Shown here piece by piece: positions 45,163-54,479 of a stretch of 64,000 nucleotides of DNA. Source of the DNA: Chryseobacterium sp. JM1 (lineage in GTDB: Bacteria; Bacteroidota; Bacteroidia; Flavobacteriales; Weeksellaceae). The position numbers and the translations under genes were made by a program. Where the stretch lies: the NCBI RefSeq assembly GCF_000737715.1, contig NZ_JPRN01000009.1, positions 124,001 through 188,000 of the forward strand. Direction: 5' to 3'. The notes beneath the pieces were generated by a model, which worked only from the letters and a program-made list of their open reading frames with translations, searched no databases and was not told where the DNA came from. Positions within the stretch are counted from its first letter, which is position 1. Each line of letters starts with the position of its first letter.

Positions 45163-46644
45163 CTATCCTTCTATTTTACTGATCATCTCTTTGCCGTTCT
45201 TATTTTCGGGATTCAGTTCCACAGATTTTTGATACATTTTAAGGGCCTCTTCCTTTTTACCGGATTGGAGTAATGCTTCACCATAGCTGTCATAAACATT
45301 CCAGCTTTTTGGAAAAAGTAATGTGGCTGAACTGAATGTCTGCAAAGAATTTTCACCTTTTCCATTCCTAAGAAATTGATAGCCTAATCTGTTAAAATCT
45401 CTCTCTGTTGCTTCATAGCCATTTGGATTTTTCAGATGTTCTTTAATCAGCAGATTGGCTTTCTCCTTATTTCCGTTTTCCAGTAAACTCCCATAAATTC
45501 TGGAAAGATTCTGTGCAGGAATTGTATAAGGCCGATGATCAATTAATGGCAAAACAGCATTCAATATAGAAAAAACAGGACTGTTTCCCATATTGAATAA
45601 GAGAATCACTGACTGATTTTTATCGATATTATGCGCCAGAATACTGGTAAGTCCGTGGATAGATCCGTCATGAAAAACTATTTTCCCTTTACTTTCATCA
45701 GTATACATAAACCAGCCTAAGCCATAGCTCACTTCTTTTCCATCAATAGGATAAGTCACTTTCTTTCCGTCATTAAGGATCGTAGCGGTTAACGCTTCCT
45801 CTAATTCCTTCTTTCCAAGAATCTGATGGCTAAATAATGTCTTCTGGTATTTTTCCAGATCTAAAGCTGTGCTAACAATACCTCCATTTCCATAAAAATT
45901 ACTTTTTGCAGCGATGGGAAACGGATCTTTTACGGTATTTATATTCACAAGACCTGTCGAATACAAATTAGGATACGTATATAATTCTACCTGGTTTATT
46001 TTTTTAATCTTCCGGTCATTCGGAACAAATGAATTTTTCATTTTTGCAGGACTGAAAATATTTTTTTCCAGATACGTGGCATAGCTCATTCCTGATACTT
46101 TTTCAATGATCAGGGCAGCGATGCAAAAATTGACGTTATTATACTCCCACTTGCTCCCGGGCTCGAAGGTAAGCGGTGTTTTGAATCGGATAAAGGTTGG
46201 AATAATATCCTGGTTGGAAATTATTTTTTCCGGCTGTTCCTTGAGAAGTATGTCAAACAGATTGTAATAGTCTGCCAGCCCCGAGGTATTATTAAGCAGG
46301 TTTTTAATGCTGATCGTAGGATAAGGAAAATCCGGAAGATATTTCTGAACGGAATCATCCATTTTAAGTTTTCCTTTTTCTTTAAGCTGAAGTATCGCTG
46401 TTGATGTAAATGTTTTGGTGACGGATGCGATCGGAAACTGAGACTGGTCACTGAACTTTTCTTTTTTTTCGATATTGGAAAATCCATATTGATCAGAGAA
46501 AATTGGTTTTCCGGGTTGCGAAACCACTGCACTTCCATTGAACATATTATTTTTAGAAAGTGTAGAAAAGAAAGTGTTTAATTGCTGTCCCGGAATACTC
46601 ATGGTAAGGAAAACAGTCAGTAAGAGGGCAAAAGTCTTGGTCAT
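45163..46644 (-). CDS. Serine hydrolase of the class C beta-lactamase family with C-terminal TPR
   Basis: A 493-residue exported protein: signal peptide to about residue 19 (MSIPGQQ), then a PBP/class C beta-lactamase fold with SVTK (Ser74, Lys77), YNN (second motif, in WEYNNVNFC) and HDGSIHG (third motif). Residues about 430-493 form one or two tetratricopeptide repeats (SWNVYDSYGEALLQSGKKEEAL). Such proteins are usually esterases or D-amino-acid peptidases in the periplasm rather than antibiotic resistance enzymes. Single gene with its own terminator. No consensus promoter is visible upstream. Confidence 0.88.
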   Translation of the reverse strand: MTKTFALLLTVFLTMSIPGQQLNTFFSTLSKNNMFNGSAVVSQPGKPIFSDQYGFSNIEKKEKFSDQSQFPIASVTKTFTSTAILQLKEKGKLKMDDSVQKYLPDFPYPTISIKNLLNNTSGLADYYNLFDILLKEQPEKIISNQDIIPTFIRFKTPLTFEPGSKWEYNNVNFCIAALIIEKVSGMSYATYLEKNIFSPAKMKNSFVPNDRKIKKINQVELYTYPNLYSTGLVNINTVKDPFPIAAKSNFYGNGGIVSTALDLEKYQKTLFSHQILGKKELEEALTATILNDGKKVTYPIDGKEVSYGLGWFMYTDESKGKIVFHDGSIHGLTSILAHNIDKNQSVILLFNMGNSPVFSILNAVLPLIDHRPYTIPAQNLSRIYGSLLENGNKEKANLLIKEHLKNPNGYEATERDFNRLGYQFLRNGKGENSLQTFSSATLLFPKSWNVYDSYGEALLQSGKKEEALKMYQKSVELNPENKNGKEMISKIEG

Positions 46645-46795
46645 TGTTTTTATTCAGTTTTTACATTAAGGTCATCCGGGAAATCAATAGTTTTTATTGT
46701 CCCTCAGCACTGATTATAAAACAATCCGGAAAAGACTTTCATTACATTAAGGTGGGTTTCGATTTTGGAGAGTTATTAGTTTTAGGGTGAATTTT

Positions 46796-47020
46796 GGTTG
46801 TTAGTTGGTGAGTTGTTGGTTGCTAGTTGCTGGTTGCTAGTTATAGTAATTAAGCTAACGAATTATCGTCTGATGTCTGATATTTTGTATTTAAAATCTT
46901 GGCTCTTGATTCTTGATTCTTGAATCTAGCATTCACCATTCACTTGCGAAGCAAAATTCACCATTCACCATTTTAGTTGCAGTTGAAAGTCTGATGTCTG
47001 ATATCTGGTGTCTGAAATCT
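46796..47020. repeat. Low-complexity near-tandem repeats in a gene gap
   Basis: The gap 46645-47030 has no gene. It contains short imperfect repeats: TTGGTTGCTAGTTGC-type units at about 46800-46850, TGATTCTTGATTCTTGA near 46905, CACCATTCAC-type units at 46930-46975, and GTCTGATGTCTGATAT twice (about 46871 and 46989). Such composite low-complexity blocks are frequent between flavobacterial genes. Nothing else is supported here. Confidence 0.6.
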
Positions 47021-47030
47021 TAATTGCAGC

Positions 47031-47531
47031 CTATTTCCAGTAGCTCCATTTCAATCCATCAAATACAGCTAATGTTTTGCTGACGGTATCATAACAGATC
47101 ATTCCCGGAAATGGGTTTTTAACACTGGTATCGGGAGCGGCTACTTTAGGTAATATTAAGGCTTTATCTGCAGATTCCAATACCAATACGCCGGGGGCAG
47201 TTGTGGTGGCAGATCCTATGATCACATTAGTTTGGGCGGGTGTTTCTGTACTTGTATTGAAGGAAACATTATCAATTGATCCGGGGTCGCTGAGCGAAAT
47301 CCACTCAGAATCTGTTTTCATCTTTACAACCTTATCATTTTTATCCATCAGAATAGTTCCTTCTACCGCGTTGGTGGGAAGCGTTTCTACGATTGGAAGC
47401 AGAATACCATTGGTCGTATTGGATTTAAAATCGAGAATTCCATCTCCATCCACTGTTTCCTTACCAATTGCTACCTGTGCCTGAATCATTTCAAGGCTAA
47501 GCAACCCTATTATCAATACTATTTTTTTCAT
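47031..47531 (-). CDS. Secreted protein of unknown function
   Basis: About 166 residues from ATG 47531 (MKKIVLIIGLLS, signal peptide to IQAQ); an upstream ATG at 47555 is less natural. Repeated short strand-like elements (GDGILDFKSNTTNGILLP, LVLESADKALILPKVA) and an aromatic C-terminus (FDGLKWSYWK) resemble small surface or cell-wall-type proteins of Chryseobacterium. The last 20 residues match the general pattern of the last residues of the neighbouring larger protein (LIFDTADQCFKLYNG), which suggests a shared C-terminal module. Follows that gene by 26 bases in an operon. Function unknown. Confidence 0.75.
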   Translation of the reverse strand: MKKIVLIIGLLSLEMIQAQVAIGKETVDGDGILDFKSNTTNGILLPIVETLPTNAVEGTILMDKNDKVVKMKTDSEWISLSDPGSIDNVSFNTSTETPAQTNVIIGSATTTAPGVLVLESADKALILPKVAAPDTSVKNPFPGMICYDTVSKTLAVFDGLKWSYWK

Positions 47532-47557
47532 GATGAAGTATTTCTGGAGTTTCATTA

Positions 47558-49270
47558 TTAATCATTACAGGATCTTGTGATGCAGTTCCATACCGTTCCA
47601 TTATAGAGTTTAAAGCATTGATCTGCTGTATCAAATATTAACATGCCCTCTACTGGAATAGCAATACTGGCGGAAGTGGTTCTGGTAATGACAAAACCTT
47701 TATTCCTGGATTCCAATGACATAAATCCATTAGGAATATTTGTAGGCCAGTTCGGCAGTTTGTTGCTTTGGGCTGTAATTCCAAATTTGGTCATCTCGTT
47801 TGGAGTTCCCACGGCCGGGTCTTTTGTACAGTGGGTTTGAATATTGATTCCAAATGTGAAATATTTATTCGCCGGAAACGGATAATTAAAAACAGCCTTA
47901 CCTCCTGTAAAACCAGTTGCCGGAATAATCTGTACATTTTGAGAAAGCCCGCTGTCATCAGCTACTACCATAGATACCTGATCGGTAGCGGCAATCCCTG
48001 TATAGGCTGAAAGATTCGCCTGCAGCCATGTAGAACCCGTATTATTTGTTCTCTGCGCCAACCATATCCTCTGAATCACCTGTCCGGTTGCACTCCCGTT
48101 ATTGACCAAGGCAATGTTCTGAACATTATTATCTCCTATGATGAGAAAGGTTTTATCCTGTAGAAAATTTGGCCGGCCGGGACTGCTATTGGCTGATATG
48201 AAATCATTGTCCGTGGACACCGTAAGCATAATATTGTTCTCGGTATTGATGCTGTTGGTAACCAACTGATTCAATGCTGAAGCATCGTCCTTTGCCAGTC
48301 CAAAGATGTTGTTGTTGAAAGAAGTATTCAGTCCGGAATTCCATGTCATGATGGTTTCATCGGAAGCCAGATAATCTTGGGGCTGAACCAGTGTGACCCC
48401 GTATTTGACTGCTAAATAAGAATTAACTCTCTGTCTTTCCGTTTCAGTCTGCGTTTCAGAATACAGAATAAATTCTCCAATCCTGTCGCCGGCCAGAGAA
48501 GTACTGCCGGAGGCTCCGTCATTATCCATCAAAAGAACCATTCCCGGATAATTAAAATTAGAAGATACATTATTTGATGGCTGACCGTATTCCTTGCCGT
48601 TATTTCCAAAAAGATAGTTCATGTTAGCACCGGAAAGTCGGTTATAATAAGACTGTATGCTGGGAACATCAGTCCCGATGGTATTGATGATATCTGTTCC
48701 AAAAAACACATCTCCGGATTCTTTTTCATTATAAAACTCAGGCCGGTTGCCCTGTGATCCGAAAAACGGCGACTGCCATATTCCTGCTACTGAAGATGCA
48801 TTAGAACTTCTGGCAGTTCCATTCATTACAAATACCGTTCTGTAGCTGCCTGAAACGGTTCTCGTCAGATGGGTATAGGAAGTCATGGCATTGGTGGTAT
48901 TATCCGGAAAGCCCAGTGGAAATTTGTATCCGGATCTGTATCCGTTTGTACTTACGATTTCAATAGCCGGATTAAAGTTAAAATTCGGAATGGAAGGCGC
49001 TGTACGGTAAGCCGGTATAGCTCCAACACCCGGATCTGCATAGTAACCTGGCATTCCCTGATTCGCAATACCATTGACGCCACCGGATCTTTGATTTTCC
49101 CAAACAGGAACTTTTGAATTGTCTGTCGCTGTGCCCGTTCCTGCATCTGCTTTTACCCATACCTGCAGATTGCCGGAGACCCCGCCTGGTGCCGGAAGCT
49201 GTGCTCCCAATTCATAACTCAACATCAGGAATAAAAGAATAACTGCTTTTTCATTGATGTAAGTTTTCAT
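47558..49270 (-). CDS. Large secreted surface protein, DUF8202/LamG-like
   Basis: A 570-residue exported protein: signal peptide to about residue 23 (YELGAQ), then a lectin-like beta-sandwich (about 30-295) opening GNLQVWVKADAGTGT and closing with ERQRVNSYLAVKYGV, a pattern common in Bacteroidetes surface proteins (DUF8202 type). A further beta domain spans about 300-460 (TFLIIGDNN, GSTWLQANL). The C-terminal part with two Cys (QCFKLYNGTVWNC) resembles the module in the small protein downstream. Likely exposed on the cell surface or secreted; no clear type IX secretion C-terminal domain is seen. Ligand unknown. Confidence 0.75.
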   Translation of the reverse strand: MKTYINEKAVILLFLMLSYELGAQLPAPGGVSGNLQVWVKADAGTGTATDNSKVPVWENQRSGGVNGIANQGMPGYYADPGVGAIPAYRTAPSIPNFNFNPAIEIVSTNGYRSGYKFPLGFPDNTTNAMTSYTHLTRTVSGSYRTVFVMNGTARSSNASSVAGIWQSPFFGSQGNRPEFYNEKESGDVFFGTDIINTIGTDVPSIQSYYNRLSGANMNYLFGNNGKEYGQPSNNVSSNFNYPGMVLLMDNDGASGSTSLAGDRIGEFILYSETQTETERQRVNSYLAVKYGVTLVQPQDYLASDETIMTWNSGLNTSFNNNIFGLAKDDASALNQLVTNSINTENNIMLTVSTDNDFISANSSPGRPNFLQDKTFLIIGDNNVQNIALVNNGSATGQVIQRIWLAQRTNNTGSTWLQANLSAYTGIAATDQVSMVVADDSGLSQNVQIIPATGFTGGKAVFNYPFPANKYFTFGINIQTHCTKDPAVGTPNEMTKFGITAQSNKLPNWPTNIPNGFMSLESRNKGFVITRTTSASIAIPVEGMLIFDTADQCFKLYNGTVWNCITRSCND

Positions 49271-49518
49271 ACCTGTTTATTTTAATAGATAGCTGATGTC
49301 TCTAATAGGGGGGAAATCTTCCTTAATTGAAAAATAATGAGTGATTTACACAGAAAACAGTCAATTCTATGACCCGTACCATGTAAGAAACTGACAGCAG
49401 CTAAATAGTTGTTTTTTTAAGTTTACAGATATTAAATATAAGTTTTTTTCATTTAAATGGGAAATACTTTAGAATAAAATTCTCAATTCCTGCCCTTTCA
49501 AAAAACTCTGCAAACCAT

Positions 49519-49574
49519 AAAAAAGCCTGTCATATTCAATAGATCTTATTATAATTTCTTGAATACAACAGGCT
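49519..49574 (-). terminator. Terminator of the serine hydrolase gene at 49611-51074
   Basis: AGCCTGT (49524-49530) and ACAGGCT (49568-49574) pair perfectly, and the stem continues inward for about nine more pairs with two G-U pairs, leaving an AU-rich loop. On the minus strand a T-run follows (plus-strand A at 49519-49524). The rest of the gap 49271-49610 shows no gene. Confidence 0.75.
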
Positions 49575-49610
49575 AAAACAGTCCTTTATTTTTAGAGTAA
49601 CGAGTCGTTT

Positions 49611-51074
49611 TTATTTATTCTTTGTTGGAACTTTAACACTCAGATGATCTCTTTTTAGAGTGACAGCATTCAGTTTTCCATTGACGAAATCAAATTTTAA
49701 AGGGTTCGGATAATCTATAATTTTAAACCATCCGTTTTTCAGATAAACCAATTCATTGTCATTTTTTCCTTTAAAATGATCCAATATGAGTGATTCTACA
49801 TACAGGCGGTTATTTTTTTCCACGATCTTAGTATCCATTCCCTGCCCGTAAAGGAAATCATCATAGGTTCCGATGAGTTTTTCTTTTAAATCTGAAGGTA
49901 TTTCCTGAGTTTCTTCCTCAGATTCTTTGCTGTTCCAGTCCATCAGGGTCAGGATCTTTTTCTGAGTCTGTCCCATTACAGGAAAACGGTTCGGTTTTTC
50001 GCCATTGGCTAAATAGACAAGACCATTCCCGTCTTTCATCGTAGCCAGAACATTTCCACCCACTCCGGTATTGGAACCATTGCATGAAAACCAGTCATAG
50101 CCGCTATAGCCAAAAGACTTCTGCCAACCGTAGCTCCATCCGCCAACAGCATCTTTTAAAGCGGTCACCGCCGTTACTTTTTTGGCTACAGCATGTGAGA
50201 TTACCTTGTTGTTTTTATTTCGAAGCGCATTCTGTATCTCTATGGAAAGTTTAGCTAAATCAGTTGGTGTAGACCACATTCCTGACGCCCCAACCTGTGG
50301 CGTGATAGGTAATCCCGTTTTAATCACTTTTCCATCTTTATCATGTACAGAAGCAACATTGGTTGGAAATCCCTTTTCATTAGGCTGGGTCATAGTTGTA
50401 TTTTTCATGCCAAGCGGTGAGAAAATATATTCTTTGGCCAGTTCTGCAATCGGCCTGTTGAAAGTGTCTTCCAATGCCATCTGGATAATCACGTAACCGC
50501 CTCCACTGTACGCAAAACTGGTTCCCGGCGTGAAGAGAAATTCAATTTCTTTATCATATCTCGGAATCTGTCCCAAAAGACTCTGCTTTATGGTCGGAAT
50601 GGTTTCTCCTTCATAATGGTCTTCAAACCCACCCTGACTGGTACCGGCCGTATGATTAAAAAACTGTCTCCAGGTCGGGCTGTTGTTTTCCGTAAACTTA
50701 CTTTTAGGTAAATGCCATCGTTTTAAGGACTTATCAATCGGATCATTTAAATTAATCAGTCCTTTTTCCTCAAGAATATGACAGAGAAGTGACGTGATGG
50801 GTTTTGAAATAGAAGCTGTAGAGAAAGCCGTATTCTCATCTATCTTTTCTTTGGAATTTGCAGATTTTATACCCCATTGGTTGGAATACACGATCTTATA
50901 GTTTTCAAAAACCACAAGGCTGAATCCCGGAAGTTTATACTTTTCTAATTGCGGGTCTATTTTTAAGCTGTCGGTAAGAAAGGTGTAATCTTCTTTTTTC
51001 GACAAAACCTGATGGCTGGTCTGACAGCTCGAAAGGATGAACAGAGAAATTAGTAAATAAAGAGTAGTTTTCAT
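49611..51074 (-). CDS. Serine hydrolase lipoprotein of the class C beta-lactamase family
   Basis: A 487-residue lipoprotein with lipobox LSSC (Cys17). Class C beta-lactamase/PBP fold with SISK (Ser88, Lys91) and YSG (in FAYSGGGYV) as second motif; beta-strand residues near GSNTGVGGN mark the third-motif region. A C-terminal beta domain of about 90 residues follows (GTYDDFLYG onward). Probably a periplasmic esterase or peptidase. An array of four operator-like repeats lies just upstream (51138-51209), next to a gene for an AraC-type regulator, which likely controls it. Confidence 0.87.
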   Translation of the reverse strand: MKTTLYLLISLFILSSCQTSHQVLSKKEDYTFLTDSLKIDPQLEKYKLPGFSLVVFENYKIVYSNQWGIKSANSKEKIDENTAFSTASISKPITSLLCHILEEKGLINLNDPIDKSLKRWHLPKSKFTENNSPTWRQFFNHTAGTSQGGFEDHYEGETIPTIKQSLLGQIPRYDKEIEFLFTPGTSFAYSGGGYVIIQMALEDTFNRPIAELAKEYIFSPLGMKNTTMTQPNEKGFPTNVASVHDKDGKVIKTGLPITPQVGASGMWSTPTDLAKLSIEIQNALRNKNNKVISHAVAKKVTAVTALKDAVGGWSYGWQKSFGYSGYDWFSCNGSNTGVGGNVLATMKDGNGLVYLANGEKPNRFPVMGQTQKKILTLMDWNSKESEEETQEIPSDLKEKLIGTYDDFLYGQGMDTKIVEKNNRLYVESLILDHFKGKNDNELVYLKNGWFKIIDYPNPLKFDFVNGKLNAVTLKRDHLSVKVPTKNK

Positions 51075-51137
51075 TGTATCGTTTTTTAATTGTTAAACAT
51101 TGATTTCGATACAAATTTGGGAAAGAAACCGGCCCTG

Positions 51138-51209
51138 TGCGACCGAGTAAAAAAAGTCGGTCGCATTTAATCCAAAGAATGCGTACGATTAATGTATTCG
51201 GACGTACGA
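51138..51209. promoter_or_regulatory. Array of four 9-bp operator-like repeats
   Basis: TGCGACCGA (51138-51146), its exact inverse TCGGTCGCA (51157-51165), TGCGTACGA (51180-51188) and GACGTACGA (51201-51209). Start-to-start steps are 19, 23 and 21 bases, close to two helical turns. The array lies between the AraC-regulator stop (51214) and the serine hydrolase start (51074). The first pair could also form a stem, but the phased spacing and the regulator next door favour a binding-site array. Confidence 0.55.
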
Positions 51210-51213
51210 CTTT

Positions 51214-52368
51214 TTATAAATCACTACTTAACAGCTGCTTACGGTACAAAGTAGGGGTAAGATCCGTATATTTTTTAAAGGCGGTATTGAAAGAAGATTT
51301 TGAATTAAAACCCACTTCATAAAGGATTTCAAGAACGGTTACCTTCTTTTTTGCAGGATCTTTTAAAATCACTTTTGCCTCTTCTATTCGATAGGTATTG
51401 ATAAAGTCAAAAAAATGCTGCCCCAGCTGATGATTGATTAAAAGTGACAGGTCCCGGACAGGAATCTGAGTGCTGTCTGAAACATTCTGAATGGTTAAAG
51501 AAGGGTCAAGAAAAGGCTTTTCTTCAACCATGTATTTCTTTAATTTGATCAACTCTTCATTCAGTTCACTTTCACTGACAGTCTGAACTTCATTATTTTT
51601 TTCTTCTGAAATGATATCGGAGACAAGCTTTAATCTTGAATTGATATTTCTGAATAAGCCGGGATGATTCAATGCCTTCAATAAATACCAGCAGATGATA
51701 AACAGCTGGAATACAAGAATTCCGACTTTGATCCATTCGGAGATATACGGATAATCTGAAAATTTAAAAATGTTTTTTATAATGACAATCAGGTATAAAG
51801 CCGTCAATACAGATGTAAACTGAAACAGCCAGCTATAGGAGTTGATACTGGTCCCTGCATAATTCTCTCGATACAGCTTTTTTGCTTTCCTTAGCAGGAC
51901 AAAAACAGCCACAAAATAAGCCACAAACTGAATATGGAAAAGAATATGGGTAACCTGCAGCTCAATCCTGCTTTGGCGGTTGATAATAAAATCCATTTTG
52001 GAAGCGGCATCCACCATATAAAAACGAGGCAGCAAGATCATATTCACCATTAAAAACGGCAGCAGATGTAATACATGTTTAGGTTTAAGCCTGAAATCTG
52101 AATAACAGACAGACATTACATAGAGATAAAAAGCAGGAATCTGCAGGAAAGCCAGCGTATTTCTCAACATCCCCAAGTTGGAAGGGCCATCCGTTACTAA
52201 ACTCACTAAAGGCTCACTGATATCCATTGTGTTCACGATCAGAAAAGCCGCAAAAAGAGCATTGCTTAACCTGTATTCTGTTCTGACCGTCAACAGAAAA
52301 AATGCAAGAAATAATGAAATAAACAGGGAGATTCCTGTCACGATAATTAGTACATTGATCTTATCCAT
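51214..52368 (-). CDS. Membrane-bound AraC-family transcriptional regulator
   Basis: A 384-residue protein with about six or seven N-terminal transmembrane helices (residues about 8-255), a linker, and a C-terminal AraC-type double helix-turn-helix (about 275-380: LTIQNVSDSTQIPVRDLSLLINHQLGQ in outline, then VTVLEILYEVGFNSKSSFNTAFKKY in outline and TPTLYRKQ). Such membrane-anchored AraC proteins are common in Bacteroidetes and sense envelope or extracellular signals. A -7 box TATATTTG lies at 52477-52484. The operator-like array immediately after its stop suggests it controls the downstream serine hydrolase gene. Confidence 0.92.
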   Translation of the reverse strand: MDKINVLIIVTGISLFISLFLAFFLLTVRTEYRLSNALFAAFLIVNTMDISEPLVSLVTDGPSNLGMLRNTLAFLQIPAFYLYVMSVCYSDFRLKPKHVLHLLPFLMVNMILLPRFYMVDAASKMDFIINRQSRIELQVTHILFHIQFVAYFVAVFVLLRKAKKLYRENYAGTSINSYSWLFQFTSVLTALYLIVIIKNIFKFSDYPYISEWIKVGILVFQLFIICWYLLKALNHPGLFRNINSRLKLVSDIISEEKNNEVQTVSESELNEELIKLKKYMVEEKPFLDPSLTIQNVSDSTQIPVRDLSLLINHQLGQHFFDFINTYRIEEAKVILKDPAKKKVTVLEILYEVGFNSKSSFNTAFKKYTDLTPTLYRKQLLSSDL

Positions 52369-52711
52369 TTTTTGTTTCTGTTTGTTTATAAATTGTTTTC
52401 AAAGAAAATTAGTTTCCAGCTTATGATGAAGTTCCTGCAACTGTCACAGCAACTAAATATTCAAAAGTGAACGGTACAAATATAGATATTAGGCAGGATT
52501 TGTTTGCGTATTTCTCATGAAAAAACCTCGCTGAATGCGAATACTACTAATGAGTGTAGTAAGTGACCTGCTCAAAAAAAGCTTTAAAATCTTTTGTGAA
52601 AATTTATTTAATGCAAAGTTTCAAAGTAATATGTTTTAGTTTCAAATTGGGCAAAGAGATGTGGCTTCACCACTGAATAAGAGGACGTTTTAGCAGACAG
52701 AAATAAAATAT

Positions 52712-52738
52712 AAAAGAGTGACCAAAAGCCACTCTTTT
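52712..52738 (-). terminator. Terminator of the gene at 52775-53317
   Basis: AAAAGAGTG (52712-52720) pairs with CACTCTTTT (52730-52738) around a 9-base loop; it is A- and T-flanked on both sides, so it could act in either direction. It sits 37 bases after the stop of the upstream gene. The rest of the gap 52369-52774 holds only the possible AraC promoter element. Confidence 0.75.
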
Positions 52739-52774
52739 TTTTATCAATATAGATCTGTTTTAAGAATATTCGCA

Positions 52775-53317
52775 TTAATTGACACCGGGACCGATAAGTT
52801 CCGTGGTAAGATATAAAGATTTTAAAAGATTCTTACGGTCGAACATTAAGATGGTGTAGTGTTTTCCTTTTTTGAACGTCAGTTTTGAGCCACCCGGAAG
52901 TTCCGTGGACTCGCCAAGCTTTTCTGTTGTAGCACCATATTTACTGAATTTGGCTGTACTCTGCTGAAGAGTCGTTTTGTTCAGGGCAAGCTGATATGGA
53001 AGTCCTTCAACAACGATTCCTTTATCATCCGAAATATCAAAAGACATCTCGTTAATCGTTTTATTGTTTCCAATGCTGGCATAAAGCAACACACCTGATT
53101 TTGTGATCCACTTGGCATATTTTTCATCATTAGCATCTTCATAGAAAATAGTTTTCACATTCAGTGCTTTCGAAATTTTGTCCGGTGTCTGAGGAAAAAT
53201 AAATTCCGCGTTTTTATCCAGTAAGGAATTCAAACCTGCATTTTGCTGCGAGAATGCAGTAAAGCTTAATAGCTGAAATACAATGGTTAGGACTAATGTT
53301 AATGGTTTCATCTGCAT
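52775..53317 (-). CDS. Secreted protein of unknown function
   Basis: A 180-residue exported protein; signal peptide to about residue 24 (FTAFSQQ). The mature part has alternating strands (VKTIFYEDAND, VLLYASIG, MSFDISDDKGIVV, HYTILMFDR) and no Cys. Start could be either of two Met two codons apart. No family recognised. It has its own terminator and no operon partner, so context gives no function. Confidence 0.75.
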   Translation of the reverse strand: MQMKPLTLVLTIVFQLLSFTAFSQQNAGLNSLLDKNAEFIFPQTPDKISKALNVKTIFYEDANDEKYAKWITKSGVLLYASIGNNKTINEMSFDISDDKGIVVEGLPYQLALNKTTLQQSTAKFSKYGATTEKLGESTELPGGSKLTFKKGKHYTILMFDRKNLLKSLYLTTELIGPGVN

Positions 53318-53429
53318 AATTACTGTTTTTAATATTTAAAATTTGATGATTAAAGATATTAAAATTAGCTCATTTCAGGGCAGGAAAACTCAAATTAAGG
53401 TTCCGGATATTGTACCGGTTCCTGTGAAT

Positions 53430-53951
53430 TTATCCCATATCGCTGTTCACAGTAATCTCAAATAAACTGACGGAAGCATTGTCATAGTGTGCCGGTAATC
53501 CATCCGTGTTTTTAAGCTTCTGTAATCCCAGAAAATCGAATCCGCATTTTGTATAATAGCTAATCAACCCTTGATTTTCGCCGACCGTATCCAGACGGAT
53601 ATATTTCTTTCCGTTACTTAAAGCATATTCCTTTGCCCAATGCACTATATCTTCCACAAGGTTTTGTCCCTTGAATTCAGGGTTTGAAGCAATCCTGTGA
53701 ATGTAAACCGCAGGATCATTGTTCCGCTCTTCCCAAATCTGAGGATCATCAAATGTAGTCGCCCAGACACATGCAATTTGATCATCAATCACGATTTTCC
53801 ATTGTCTTTGTTCATCAATTTCTGTCTCTATAAGACTTCGTTCAAATTCCGGCCACTGAACCACATGTTTTAGCTTCTGAAAATCCGTAGCTATTGTATA
53901 CAACCTGAAAATCTCTCCGATATCCTGAGTTGTGGAATTTTGTATCTCCAT
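53430..53951 (-). CDS. GNAT-family N-acetyltransferase
   Basis: A 173-residue GNAT-fold protein, with IHRIASNPEFKGQNLVEDI (about 93-111) as the acetyl-CoA-binding beta4-alpha3 segment (pattern N/Q-x-x-G-x-N/G), followed by IRLDTVGENQGLISYYTKCGF, the usual end of the domain with Asn and Tyr-x-x-x-GF. Cytosolic. Acceptor unknown; candidates are small amines or protein N-termini. Stands alone between an unknown gene and a 1-kb repeat block. Confidence 0.85.
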   Translation of the reverse strand: MEIQNSTTQDIGEIFRLYTIATDFQKLKHVVQWPEFERSLIETEIDEQRQWKIVIDDQIACVWATTFDDPQIWEERNNDPAVYIHRIASNPEFKGQNLVEDIVHWAKEYALSNGKKYIRLDTVGENQGLISYYTKCGFDFLGLQKLKNTDGLPAHYDNASVSLFEITVNSDMG

Positions 53952-54189
53952 CGTGTGTATTGTTTTTAGTACCTGTTCTATTTCTTATCTGCAGTTACGG
54001 CTACGCAATTATTTTTTCCGTACAGTGAGCTGCAAAATTTAAGATGAATAAAGATACCGCTACCCATTCAAAAGTAACAGGTACAGATTTTGAATATTTA
54101 CCTACCACAGATTGAAAAATGAGAGCTGATCAATACAACTTGCGGAGAAAAAATAATCAGAGTTTTAAAACTAAATAAAATGCATATGC

Positions 54190-54417
54190 CATGATTTTTT
54201 AAATTCACGCAGATTATAGAGATGATGCAGATTTTACGTTTGTTAATCTGCTTTATCCGCAAGATCTGCGGGAGATAATATTTTAAACCATTAAGGATTA
54301 GTAAACTTATAAGAATATTAAGTTTTAGCTTCGCTTTAAGGCGTACAACTTAAAAAAATCATTTGATTTTTCTTAACTAACCTTACTCTCTTCATTTATC
54401 TTAATGTTTAAAAAAGT
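54190..54417. repeat. Dispersed intergenic repeat with MITE-like part, copy 2
   Basis: Opens with a CACGCAGATTA segment like those at 38297 and 41787, then AAACCATTAAGGAT and ends ATCTTAATGTTTAAAAAAGT. Its bounded part matches 41865-41983, including the AATCATTTGATT hairpin core and the GCTTCGCTTTAAG segment. Part of the gene-free stretch 53952-54962. Confidence 0.75.
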
Positions 54418-54479
54418 TTAGGGCGAGAATACGCAACCATATTAATGTCAAGAGGAAATTGATTTTAAATGATAGAGGA

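Noticed and set aside
45163..51074. Two further beta-lactam resistance genes
   Set aside because: Both are generic class C-fold serine hydrolases, one with TPR and one with an extra beta domain; resistance is not supported.
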